54,874 nt of DNA. It comes from Rhodobium orientis (GTDB lineage: Bacteria; Pseudomonadota; Alphaproteobacteria; Rhizobiales; Rhodobiaceae). Where the stretch lies: positions 1 through 54,874 of the forward strand of contig NZ_NPEV01000039.1 of assembly GCF_003258835.1 (NCBI RefSeq). The letters are read 5' to 3'. The notes beneath the pieces are model-generated. The model did no database searches and was not told the origin of the DNA. It saw only the letters and a program-made list of their open reading frames with translations. Shown here piece by piece: positions 17,120-24,399 of the stretch. The translations under genes were made by a program, and so were the position numbers. Positions within the stretch are counted from its first letter, which is position 1. Each line of letters opens with the position of its first letter.

Positions 17120-18529
17120 CTATTTGACGATCGTCACGGTCTCGCCGATCCACGGCAGGACGGTGATGACGGCGAAGTAGACGGCGGCACCGGCGGCTGC
17201 GCCTGCGAGGAGGCCCTTGCCGAGGCTCGGTGTCCAGCGGACGTCGCTTGCGACCACTTCATTGCGGGTTTCTTGAAGTTCTTCGGCGGTCTTCGGCACG
17301 GCCTTCCAGCCCGGCCAGCCGTCCATGAACCACATGTTGATCAGGAAGATGTTGATCAGCCAGATCGTCGGGATCATCGGGAACTGCTGGGGATGCGAGA
17401 AGCCCTTCTGGGTGCCGAGGAAGAGGTGGGCGGTCTTGTAGTAGATGATGTAGACGGCCGCACCGATCGCCAGGCTGATCAGCGTGCGCAGCAGCACATT
17501 GACCGGACGGGAGAACTTGGTCGGCCAGTTGCCGCCGTAGAACGACAGGTAGAGGACGCCGACGAGCCAGAAGATCGCCGTTTCGCCGACATGGAGCCAG
17601 CGCCAGTCGGGAGCCATCTCACGACGCGTGCCGCGGATCGCCTCGCCCCAGACCAGATCCTGCGCGTAGTACAGGAAGAAGCACATGCAAAGGGCGACGA
17701 GGATGATGCCGAAGAACGACGAGGTGCGACGCAGCCAGTCGGTCTGGATCAGGTTGAACGGATAGCGCTGCCAGATGCTCTCATAGACCCAGACCACCAC
17801 CGTGCAGCACATGATCCAGGCGATGTGGAAGTTGCCGGAGACCGTGTTGGCGAAGCCCTCCCAGTAGGGCGGCGTGATCGCGGTGTATTGCTGCCAGGGG
17901 TAGAACAGGATCGCCATGTGCGAATGCATGGTCAGGAGGTAGACGATCATCGACAGGAAGAAGGTGACGATGACGATGGTGATGCCGCGGGTCGGCTGGG
18001 TCAGTTTCTGCCAGGGCGCGTTTTCGCAGGCGACGACCCAGCTCGGCGACAGCCAGGAGGCGATCGCGGCAAACATCATGACCGCTTCGGCGGCGTATTC
18101 GATCGAATAGAAGTCTGTCAGCCCCATGGCCATCAGGCGGTCGGGGTTGAAATAGGCGATGCCGAAATTGCCAAGGATCTCGATGAAGAAGCCCTTGATC
18201 AGCAGCAGCATGGCCGCGACGCTGACCGCGGTCAGCACGACGCCCTTCAGCAGCGGATGGGCGCTGTTGAGCCAGGTGCGCTTGAACGGCCAGAAATCGA
18301 AGATGTAGGCCAGCCAGATGAACAGGATCAGCAGCCAGCGGCAGACCATGTAGCCCACATAGGGCGTGTACATGCGCATGATGCCGCGGGGATCCTGGAA
18401 GATCCACCATGTGGCGTAGAAAAACCCAAAGATCAGCAGGGTGTTGACGACGGCCGGCCAGGGCCCGCTCCATCGTTTGACGAGTTTGCGGCTTTCAAGG
18501 TAACTTACCGCTTGATTGTCCACTTGCAT
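17120..18529 (-). CDS. polytopic membrane protein of unknown family
   Basis: A 469-residue integral membrane protein with about ten to twelve hydrophobic segments, unusually rich in Trp, Tyr, Phe and Met. Visible features include LNTLLIFGFFYATWWIF (first segment), an LTMHSHMAILFYPWQ stretch with two His that could bind metal, and FHIAWIMCCTVVVWVYE with a Cys pair in the membrane. There are also WLHVGETAIFWLVGVLYLSF and a final AGAAAGAAVYFAVITVLPWI. I looked for PmoC/AmoC, NrfD and permease signatures and found none convincing. GGAGGG lies seven bases upstream of the ATG. It is 20 bases from the Tat metallohydrolase gene, so the two are probably a functional pair: the exported hydrolase acting on something this protein binds, transports or oxidises. 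Confidence 0.72.
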   Translation of the reverse strand: MQVDNQAVSYLESRKLVKRWSGPWPAVVNTLLIFGFFYATWWIFQDPRGIMRMYTPYVGYMVCRWLLILFIWLAYIFDFWPFKRTWLNSAHPLLKGVVLTAVSVAAMLLLIKGFFIEILGNFGIAYFNPDRLMAMGLTDFYSIEYAAEAVMMFAAIASWLSPSWVVACENAPWQKLTQPTRGITIVIVTFFLSMIVYLLTMHSHMAILFYPWQQYTAITPPYWEGFANTVSGNFHIAWIMCCTVVVWVYESIWQRYPFNLIQTDWLRRTSSFFGIILVALCMCFFLYYAQDLVWGEAIRGTRREMAPDWRWLHVGETAIFWLVGVLYLSFYGGNWPTKFSRPVNVLLRTLISLAIGAAVYIIYYKTAHLFLGTQKGFSHPQQFPMIPTIWLINIFLINMWFMDGWPGWKAVPKTAEELQETRNEVVASDVRWTPSLGKGLLAGAAAGAAVYFAVITVLPWIGETVTIVK

Positions 18530-18610
18530 GGATCAACCCTCCTTCAATGTGGATAGTCAGGTGTGGGGGAACGACTTGCAGGTACGGCCCCCGCACCCTC
18601 TTCTCCGGTT

Positions 18611-18817
18611 TTAAGAACTCTCCCTTTCCTCCTCGCCGAGCAGCGTCTCAAGCTGCGCGGGGTCGATGGTCGCCGGGTCCAGGCCCGCAGCCATTGCCGC
18701 CCGGAACAGCGCGTCGCGCGCCGCATCGACGGGCGCGGCGATCCGCATTGCCTCCGGCGCGGCGGCGCGCCCGGAGCCGAGGCGATTGAGGCCTAACAGG
18801 AACTGGCGCCGGTTCAT
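18611..18817 (-). CDS. small protein with an RR-type leader (68 aa)
   Basis: A 68-residue protein starting MNRRQFLLGLNRLGSG, where NRRQFLLGL has the look of a twin-arginine leader. The helical segment after it is weakly hydrophobic, so export is uncertain. The rest is acidic (PATIDPAQLETLLGEEE). Its ATG overlaps the stop of the GntR-family regulator by four bases (ATGA), which is the main argument that it is real, and it lies 81 bases upstream of the membrane protein gene. It may be a small subunit or chaperone for the membrane protein/hydrolase pair. No family is recognised. Confidence 0.55.
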   Translation of the reverse strand: MNRRQFLLGLNRLGSGRAAAPEAMRIAAPVDAARDALFRAAMAAGLDPATIDPAQLETLLGEEERESS

Positions 18818-19497
18818 TGGTCCTGGCTCCTTGCCGAGACGGCGTCGTTCACCGGAAAGCCGAGCAGATCCGCAAAGGCCTCCAGGCAATGGGCGGCAAG
18901 CACGCGGGCGCGCTCGCCGTCATGGCTCTGGACGGCCTGCAGAAGCCCGACATGGAGCGGGAAGAAGGCGTCGATATGGGGCTGGTCGAGCTCGCCGAGG
19001 GTGGTCGGCAACTGGTCGTTGGCGGCGATCTCACGGATCAGCAGGACGAAATAGGGATTGCCGGCAAGGTCGGCGAGGATGCCGACGAAGGACAGGGAAA
19101 TCTGCGCCGTCAGGGCGCCGTCGCGGTTGACGAGGGCGCGGCCGAGCCGGGTCGTCAGGGTCTGCAGCGCCTGGGCCTTTTCCGGCGTGCAGCGGATGGC
19201 GGCGCGGGCGGCCAGTTGCGGCGCAATGAGGCGAAGGGCCTCCAGCGTGTCGCCCGGCGCGCCCTTCTTGCGCAGGGAATTCCAGGTGATCGCGGACGCA
19301 TCGCGCAGGTAACAGCCGCTGCGGCCGCGTATCTCGATGCGGCCGGCGGCAGCGAGCGCGATCAGGGTCTCGCGGACCGTGTTGCGGCTGACCGCGAGCT
19401 GTTCGGCGAGGCTGCGCTCGCTCGGCAACCTGTCGCCTGCCTTCAGGTGCAGGGAGTCGATGACGGTGAGCAAGCTGTCGAGGCAGGGATGTGCCAT
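18814..19497 (-). CDS. FCD-type GntR (FadR subfamily) transcription regulator
   Basis: A 227-residue regulator. The N-terminal winged helix shows LKAGDRLPSERSLAEQLAVS and RNTVRETLIALAAAGRIEIR, the GntR DNA-binding signature. The C-terminal FCD domain (about residues 85-215) has FVGILADLAGNPYF and a spaced His pattern ending AHCLEAFADLL, usually a metal and carboxylate-ligand pocket. The FadR group typically recognises TGGTNNNACCA, and three sites of that form lie upstream of this gene (19513-19716). It probably represses itself and the genes downstream (68-aa protein, membrane protein, metallohydrolase and perhaps cobW-exbBD-tonB) until an organic acid or metal complex binds. Confidence 0.9.
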   Translation of the reverse strand: MAHPCLDSLLTVIDSLHLKAGDRLPSERSLAEQLAVSRNTVRETLIALAAAGRIEIRGRSGCYLRDASAITWNSLRKKGAPGDTLEALRLIAPQLAARAAIRCTPEKAQALQTLTTRLGRALVNRDGALTAQISLSFVGILADLAGNPYFVLLIREIAANDQLPTTLGELDQPHIDAFFPLHVGLLQAVQSHDGERARVLAAHCLEAFADLLGFPVNDAVSARSQDQ

Positions 19498-19512
19498 TTT
19501 TTAGCGCCCATC

Positions 19513-19523
19513 TGGTCCAACCA
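19513..19523. promoter_or_regulatory. candidate FCD-GntR operator, box 1
   Basis: TGGTCCAACCA fits the FadR/FCD operator form TGGTNNNACCA exactly. It lies 16 bases upstream of the start codon of the GntR-family gene, a position suited to autorepression. Confidence 0.6.
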
Positions 19524-19606
19524 ATTATCGTGTTCGGGACGGTTCGTAACACGATACCGCTGACTTAGATCAGAAATTCGGCACTTCGCAAGAATGAATC
19601 GCCATT

Positions 19607-19617
19607 TGGCTGGACCA
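19607..19617. promoter_or_regulatory. candidate FCD-GntR operator, box 2
   Basis: TGGCTGGACCA matches TGGTNNNACCA with one change and shares the TGGACCA core with boxes 1 (opposite strand) and 3. It lies about 110 bases upstream of the regulator start. Confidence 0.45.
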
Positions 19618-19705
19618 ATTGAATTTCAAGATTCGACCAAAGGCGCAAGAACCCGCCAAAGGCTTGGGATTCTGGGAATTTTTAAGAATCCCGGCCGGTG
19701 ATATT

Positions 19706-19716
19706 TTGTTGGACCA
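19706..19716. promoter_or_regulatory. candidate FCD-GntR operator, box 3
   Basis: TTGTTGGACCA matches TGGTNNNACCA with one change and contains TTGGACCA, the exact complement of TGGTCCAA in box 1. It lies about 209 bases upstream of the regulator start. The 373-base gap 19498-19870 otherwise holds no gene that I can support. Confidence 0.4.
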
Positions 19717-19870
19717 GATTGTCGCAGAACCCGACCGGGCCGCATCAAGGGCTCGAGCGGGCGGCCGTCACGGCCGGCTCGCAGCGGTGGGTGCGCTCCC
19801 TGGCAACCAGTTTGCGGGCAGTGAGCGAAAAGCTTGCCGGCACCGCCTGCGATGGCGGACAGGGCGCCGA

Positions 19871-21160
19871 TCAGGCCGGCGTCTTCTGGTGAATAAGGTC
19901 GCCGACGATGCGCGGCAGGTGCGGCCAGAGGCTTTCGGCAAGCCCCAGATAGGGCTGGATGTTGTCCGGCGAGAACGCGTTCGGCGTGGTGGAGCAGAAG
20001 ATGACGACGTCGCGCAGCACGTTCTCGTGGAAGAACGGCACGGCGAAATAGGAGCGGATGCCGTGCGGGATGAACAGTGCCCAGTCGATCGGCTTGATGC
20101 TCTTTGAGGTGTCGTCCACGATCAGGTGGTCGAGGTTGTAAAGGACGATGTTCTCCGCGATCGAGCCCGGATAGGGGTGCGTGTTGTTCTTCTGGATGTC
20201 CTTGAAGGCGGCGCCGACGCCGGTCACCACCACATGGCCCTCGGAAATGAAGATCTGCGACAAGAGCGCGGCATCGGCGCGGCCGGTCTCCGGCTGGTGG
20301 TCGAGGACGACGGTCAACAGGTCCGCAAGGGACTTGGCCCCCTTCAGCCGGCGCTGGCCGTCCTTGCACAGCACCGGCCGGGCGGCGGGCTCCGCGACCG
20401 CTACCTGGTGGCGCGGCGTCAGCGAGAACCACAGGAGGTGGCGGCCGTCCCGGTCGTAGGCCCGGACCCGCGCCGTGCAGGCCAGCGTCTCGCCGGTCGC
20501 GGTGCGGATTTCCAGGAGCCCGTTCCAGGAGAGGTCGAACAGCAGCCGCTCGTAGATGTCGCGCAGATAGGCCTCCGGATTGCCGGCGAGGAGGTCGGCG
20601 ACACCGGTCTGGCGCTCGGCCGGATCGATGCCGAGGCGGATGCGGGCGGCCTCGTTGGCGGCGACCACCTGGCGGCTGCCCACATGGACCATGAAGACCG
20701 GGTTGGAGAACAGCTCCACATGCTCGGCGAGCCCGGCTTGCGAACCGCGCTTCAGGATGGCGTTGGCGAGCGAGGTGCAGTCGGCGAGGAGCCCGATATA
20801 GCAGAAGGTCATCTCCGGATCGGGCGAGCCGAGGATATAGAGCCAGCGCATGACGCCGTCGCGGCCGCGGGCGCGGATCACTTCGGAGACCGGCTGGCGC
20901 TGGTGCAGCCGCTCCTGGAAGCGGGCGAACACCGACCGGTCGTCCTCGGCCAGCATCTCCTCGGCGCCGGCGGCGTCCTGCAGGAGCTGGGCGACGCCCT
21001 CCTCCAGCCCCGGAATGACGTGCTCATTGAGGAAGTTGATCTCGTTCTTGACGAGATCGGCGCGCCAGATGACCGCCGGCAGCGTCGCTCCGGTATCTGC
21101 CGCAAAGCTCTGCAGCAGGAAGTCGAAGGCGGAATCGTTGATGTGCGGGGTCTCGTTCAT
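19871..21160 (-). CDS. PAS-PAS-GAF sensory protein without an obvious output domain
   Basis: A 429-residue soluble protein. Residues about 10-135 look like a PAS domain (VIWRADLVKNEINFLNE, then VIRARGRDGVMRWLYILG). Residues about 150-260 form a second PAS domain (HVELFSNPVFMVHVGSRQVV, AANEAARIRLGID, ending in LLWFSLTPRH). The last ~170 residues look like a GAF domain (IFISEGHVVVTGVGAAFKDI to FFHENVLRDVVIFCSTTP). No kinase, GGDEF, EAL or HTH segment is seen, so it must signal through a partner. It is upstream of, and on the same strand as, the FCD regulator and could feed a redox or ligand signal into that cluster. The ATG at 21160 lacks a strong ribosome binding site. Confidence 0.72.
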   Translation of the reverse strand: MNETPHINDSAFDFLLQSFAADTGATLPAVIWRADLVKNEINFLNEHVIPGLEEGVAQLLQDAAGAEEMLAEDDRSVFARFQERLHQRQPVSEVIRARGRDGVMRWLYILGSPDPEMTFCYIGLLADCTSLANAILKRGSQAGLAEHVELFSNPVFMVHVGSRQVVAANEAARIRLGIDPAERQTGVADLLAGNPEAYLRDIYERLLFDLSWNGLLEIRTATGETLACTARVRAYDRDGRHLLWFSLTPRHQVAVAEPAARPVLCKDGQRRLKGAKSLADLLTVVLDHQPETGRADAALLSQIFISEGHVVVTGVGAAFKDIQKNNTHPYPGSIAENIVLYNLDHLIVDDTSKSIKPIDWALFIPHGIRSYFAVPFFHENVLRDVVIFCSTTPNAFSPDNIQPYLGLAESLWPHLPRIVGDLIHQKTPA

Positions 21161-21611
21161 ATCCGTGCCGGCTTGGGTGACCGAATCGCCACTTTTGGAC
21201 GCGGGGCGAAGCCTGTCAACCGAACGCGATGGCGCGGGCGCCCAGCCAGGTCGTCGACGCCAGCATCGACAGCGTGGGGTTAATTGTCGATTACCTACGA
21301 TCTCGGTGAAGATATTTCCCGGTAACAACAGATCAGGGGTCGGTCTGCTGGATACTGCCAGCGTGCAAGAAGAAACGCCCTTCCGCTCCGCTTCTGGCCA
21401 GGTCAAGACAAGCCGCGAGTGAGCGCCGGAACTCCTGTCGGAGCCCGCCCATCTGATATCCGTCTCCCGCAAACTGCGCGCCGAAGCCGCCCTGATCCGC
21501 GAAAGCGCCCGCACCTTTCGGGCCTCGGTTTAGGGCTGATCTCCGCACCGACCGATAAAGACCGTCGGCGGCTCCGGCCAAGCGGCAGGCGCTGTCGCCA
21601 CCCCCGGCTCT
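21161..21611. other. 451-base gap without a supportable gene
   Basis: Only short shadow frames occur. One stretch on the plus strand (about 21435-21535) reads as a charged helical segment containing SRKLRAEAALIRESARTFRA before a stop. It has no start codon, so it could be the tail of a decayed regulatory gene. I cannot support more. Confidence 0.3.
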
Positions 21612-22192
21612 TCACAGATAAGCGGCGACGATGTCCTTGAAGGTCTTCAGGTCGATGTGGACCTTGTCGAGGCAGTCGTCGACGTCGAACTCCTCGAACT
21701 GGTCAAAGACCGGGTCCTGGATATCCGACGAAATGACGACGATCCGGCCGGCAAAGCCCTTGCCGCGAAGCTTCGGCACGGTTTGCCGGTAGTCGGTGTA
21801 GGGCGGCAGGCGGCTGTCCAGGAAGATCCCCGCGACATTGTCCTTCGCCATCTCAATGAGGCGATCTTTCGGGTCCTCCGGGCCCGTGCAGATGCCGACG
21901 ATCAGTCCCTTGCCGTTCTCGTTGCCACGCAGCGCCTTGACCGCGTCGATGCCGCGGGAGATCGCAAGGGGAGGTCGCCCACCACCAGGTCGCTGTCGCC
22001 GAGGGTCCGCTCGGTCTCAAGCACCGTCTTCTCGAACTCGCCGAACTCGGCGTAGCTCGACAGGGTCACGTTGATCTTTTCGCGCCGAAGACAGAGCCGG
22101 GTGGTCATGAACTCGCCGGGCGAGTCGTCGATGAAATGCAGATCGGTGAATGAACCGCCCCCCGTTTCGATCGGACAGTCCGGCGTAAGCAA
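21612..22192 (-). pseudogene. frameshifted response-regulator receiver-like protein
   Basis: Two minus-strand frames together give one receiver-like protein of about 190 residues. The first part has the acidic pocket start LHFIDDSPGEF and reaches DSDLVVGDLP. The second continues with AISRGIDAVKALRG and carries AGIFLDSRLPPYTDY (probable phospho-Asp), RIVVISSD and DDCLDKVHID (conserved Lys). The frames join at the four-G run 21968-21971: one additional base there would restore continuity, so this is either a real one-base deletion or a read error in a homopolymer. The only start in the first frame is TTG at 22192. No output domain is present, so an intact version would be a single-domain receiver, perhaps partnered with the PAS/GAF protein upstream. 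Confidence 0.65.
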
Positions 22193-22322
22193 GGAGGCTT
22201 GGGGATATCCCCAAGGACAGGCTTATGTCGGGCGACTGTCAACGCATCGAAGGGACCACCGGAATGGCCCGCCGGGATGCGCGACCGGATGACCCGACCG
22301 GTTCGCATTCCAGAAGCACAGA

Positions 22323-22355
22323 GTTTTTCAACCCGCCGCGAGGCGCTGAAAAAAC
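22323..22355. repeat. nested inverted repeat upstream of mobC (possible oriT or terminator element)
   Basis: GTTTTTCA (22323-22330) pairs with TGAAAAAAC (22347-22355), enclosing a smaller CGCC-GCGA-GGCG hairpin. It lies in the 384-base gap 22193-22576, which has no supportable gene. Inverted repeats of this kind upstream of mobC are common at relaxase nick regions, but the A/T-rich outer arms would equally suit a terminator reading in either direction. Confidence 0.35.
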
Positions 22356-22576
22356 CGGCAGCGCAGCGACACCGCCTGACGACCCCCACCGCCGCGGAGA
22401 CATCAAGCACAGCAGCCCTGTGGCGAGCGAAAAGACATGGCGCGCCTTGAGGGAAAGAATTTGAACGCTCTCTTCAAGGCCTTGGAAGACTGGCACACCT
22501 GCCTCAAGGCGGCAAATTCCGAACCAGATAAACGGAGAAAATCATCCGGCGGACCGATCCGTCGGGGACCGTCGCC

Positions 22577-23035
22577 GTGACGGCGGCGGGAAAGCCGGAC
22601 GGACTGCGAGAGAATTTCTTGGAGAAGACGAAAGCCGGCAGCGGCCGGCGCAAGCCGGTCGCCAAACCGTTCTCCATCCGGCTGAGCGACGACGAGCGGA
22701 AGATGCTGTTGCGGGAAGCCGGCAAGCTGTCGCTCGCCTCGCATATCCGGCAGAAGCTCTTCGGCGAGACGGCGTCACCGCGACGGGGAAAGCTCCCGTC
22801 GCGGAAGCAGCAGCGTCCGAGCATGGACCGCGCCCTTCTCGCCCAGGTCCTGGCTGCCTTGGGCCGGTCGGAGTTCGGTCGCAGTCTCCAGGACATAGCG
22901 AAGGCCGCAAGGATGGGCGCCTTGCCGGTGACGCCGGAGCTGGTCGACGAGCTTCATTGCGCCTGTGCTGAAATCCGCACCATGCGCGATGCGCTGATGC
23001 AAGCGCTCAGGGTCATGCCGGACGATGGTCAATGA
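22577..23035 (+). CDS. mobC: MobC-like plasmid mobilisation / relaxosome accessory protein
   Basis: A 152-residue basic protein. The central region KPFSIRLSDDERKMLLREAG followed by LASHIRQKLFG is the ribbon-helix-helix-like motif of MobC-type relaxosome accessory proteins, which bind oriT and help the relaxase open the strands. The C-terminal half is helical (ALLAQVLAALGRSEFGRSLQ and CACAEIRTMRDALMQALRV). The frame is intact and its stop overlaps the relaxase start by four bases (ATGA), the usual mobC-mobA arrangement. Translation probably begins at the GTG at 22577, although no strong ribosome binding site is seen. Since the partner relaxase is destroyed, this gene is a remnant of a mobilisable plasmid or integrated element. 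Confidence 0.75.
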   Translation: MTAAGKPDGLRENFLEKTKAGSGRRKPVAKPFSIRLSDDERKMLLREAGKLSLASHIRQKLFGETASPRRGKLPSRKQQRPSMDRALLAQVLAALGRSEFGRSLQDIAKAARMGALPVTPELVDELHCACAEIRTMRDALMQALRVMPDDGQ

Positions 23036-24187
23036 TCCTCGTCGGCAATCAGCGCGGCGGCGGGAAGCAACTCGCTCTTCATCTTCTGAAGGAGGAGAAC
23101 GACCATGTTCAGGTCTTAAGAGCTTCGTGGCTTCGTCGCGCAGGACCTGTATGGAGCCCTGAACGAGGCCTACGCCGTCAGTCGCGGTACGCGCTGCAAG
23201 TAATATCTCTATTCGCTTTCCCTCAATCCGCCCTTCTTTGCCGAGGTCGGGACGGCGGATTTCGAAGCAGCGATTGAGCGGATTGAAAACGAACTGGACC
23301 TCGATGGCCAGCCACGCGCGATCGTCTTTCATAAGAAGGAAGGGCGTCGTCATGCCGATGCGGTGTGGAGCCGTATCAAGGCCGACGACATGAAAGCCGT
23401 ACAGCTTTCGTACACGAAGAAGACTGTTATGCGGATGGCGCGGAAGCTTTTCCTTGAACACGGCTGGATGATGCCGCGCGGCCCTGACTCAAAGCGAGGC
23501 ACGCGATCCGTGCAATTTCTCTCTCGCCGAATGGCAACAGGCAAAGCGCCAGGACAAGGATCCTCGTGCGATCAAGACGGCCCTCCAGGAGGCTTGGGCG
23601 ATCTCCGATACGAAGGCGTCCTTCATCCATGCGCTGGAAGAGCGCGGCTACCGGCTGGCCAGAGGCGACCGACGAAGCTTCGTCGCTCTCGACATGCATG
23701 GCGAGGTCTACGCACTTCCGAAATGCGTTGGCGTGAGGACGAAGACGGTGCGCCAACGGCTGGGTGATGAGGACGACCTGCCGGATGTGGCGACCGCAAA
23801 GGCCCGCATTGCCGAAGAGATGCAGGAGGGGCTGTGCAGCGGCATAAGAACGGATTGCTCGAAGACCTCCAGCCGCGCAACAGCCAACTGCACAAACAGC
23901 GCCGCGCCATGGTTCACCGCAACCGTGCCACGCGACGAAGGCTGATCGAGGCCATCGACTGCCGCAAATGGGAGGAAGCCCGCCCCCGCCAATCTCGCTT
24001 CCGCTCCGGCCTGAAGGGTCTGTGGGATTGGGCTCGCGGGGAGACAAAACGCATTCAACGACGCAACGAGACGGAGGCCTAAGCCAGCGAGCTACGGGAC
24101 AGGGAAGAGCTGGACGCGTTGATCTTCGCGCAGCTCGCCGAAAGCGGGCGGCTTGTCGATATGCGCGATCAGCGGGAGACCGAAAAT
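23032..24187 (+). pseudogene. relaxase / mobilisation nuclease pseudogene
   Basis: Pieces of one relaxase can be read across three frames. It begins MILVGNQRGGGKQLALHLL, continues after a frameshift near 23115 as FVAQDLYGALNEAYAVSRGT, and meets an in-frame TAA at 23201-23203. It then gives the catalytic three-His motif in IVFHKKEGRRHAHAVWSRI. A second frameshift near 23484 leads into FSLAEWQQAKRQDKDPRAIK, and a third near 23835 into a basic helical C terminus that ends at a stop at 24080-24082. Further coding-like sequence continues to about 24187. Several independent lesions make this a true pseudogene and not a single read error. It belongs to the MobA/VirD2-type relaxases encoded after mobC. 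Confidence 0.8.
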
Positions 24188-24399
24188 AGTTGCCGACGGA
24201 CAAGACTGAGAGGGTCGTAGGAATTCGTCCCCAGGTTGCCTTTTGCAGTCGTTGGTGATCTCCGACATCTTTCGGCCCGGAGCGGACGTCGAACAGGCCG
24301 CAAGGAAACGCCAGTTCTTGAATCGGGTCCGGCGTTCGACGCACGATGAATCAATGCGACCCGCGAGCCCGGTTGATACCCAATTCAGAGCCGCCGGCG

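Noticed and set aside
17120-18529. PmoC/AmoC-like monooxygenase subunit
   Set aside because: The HxH segment does not fit the Asp-x3-His-x12-His arrangement, and no PmoA/PmoB-like genes are present.
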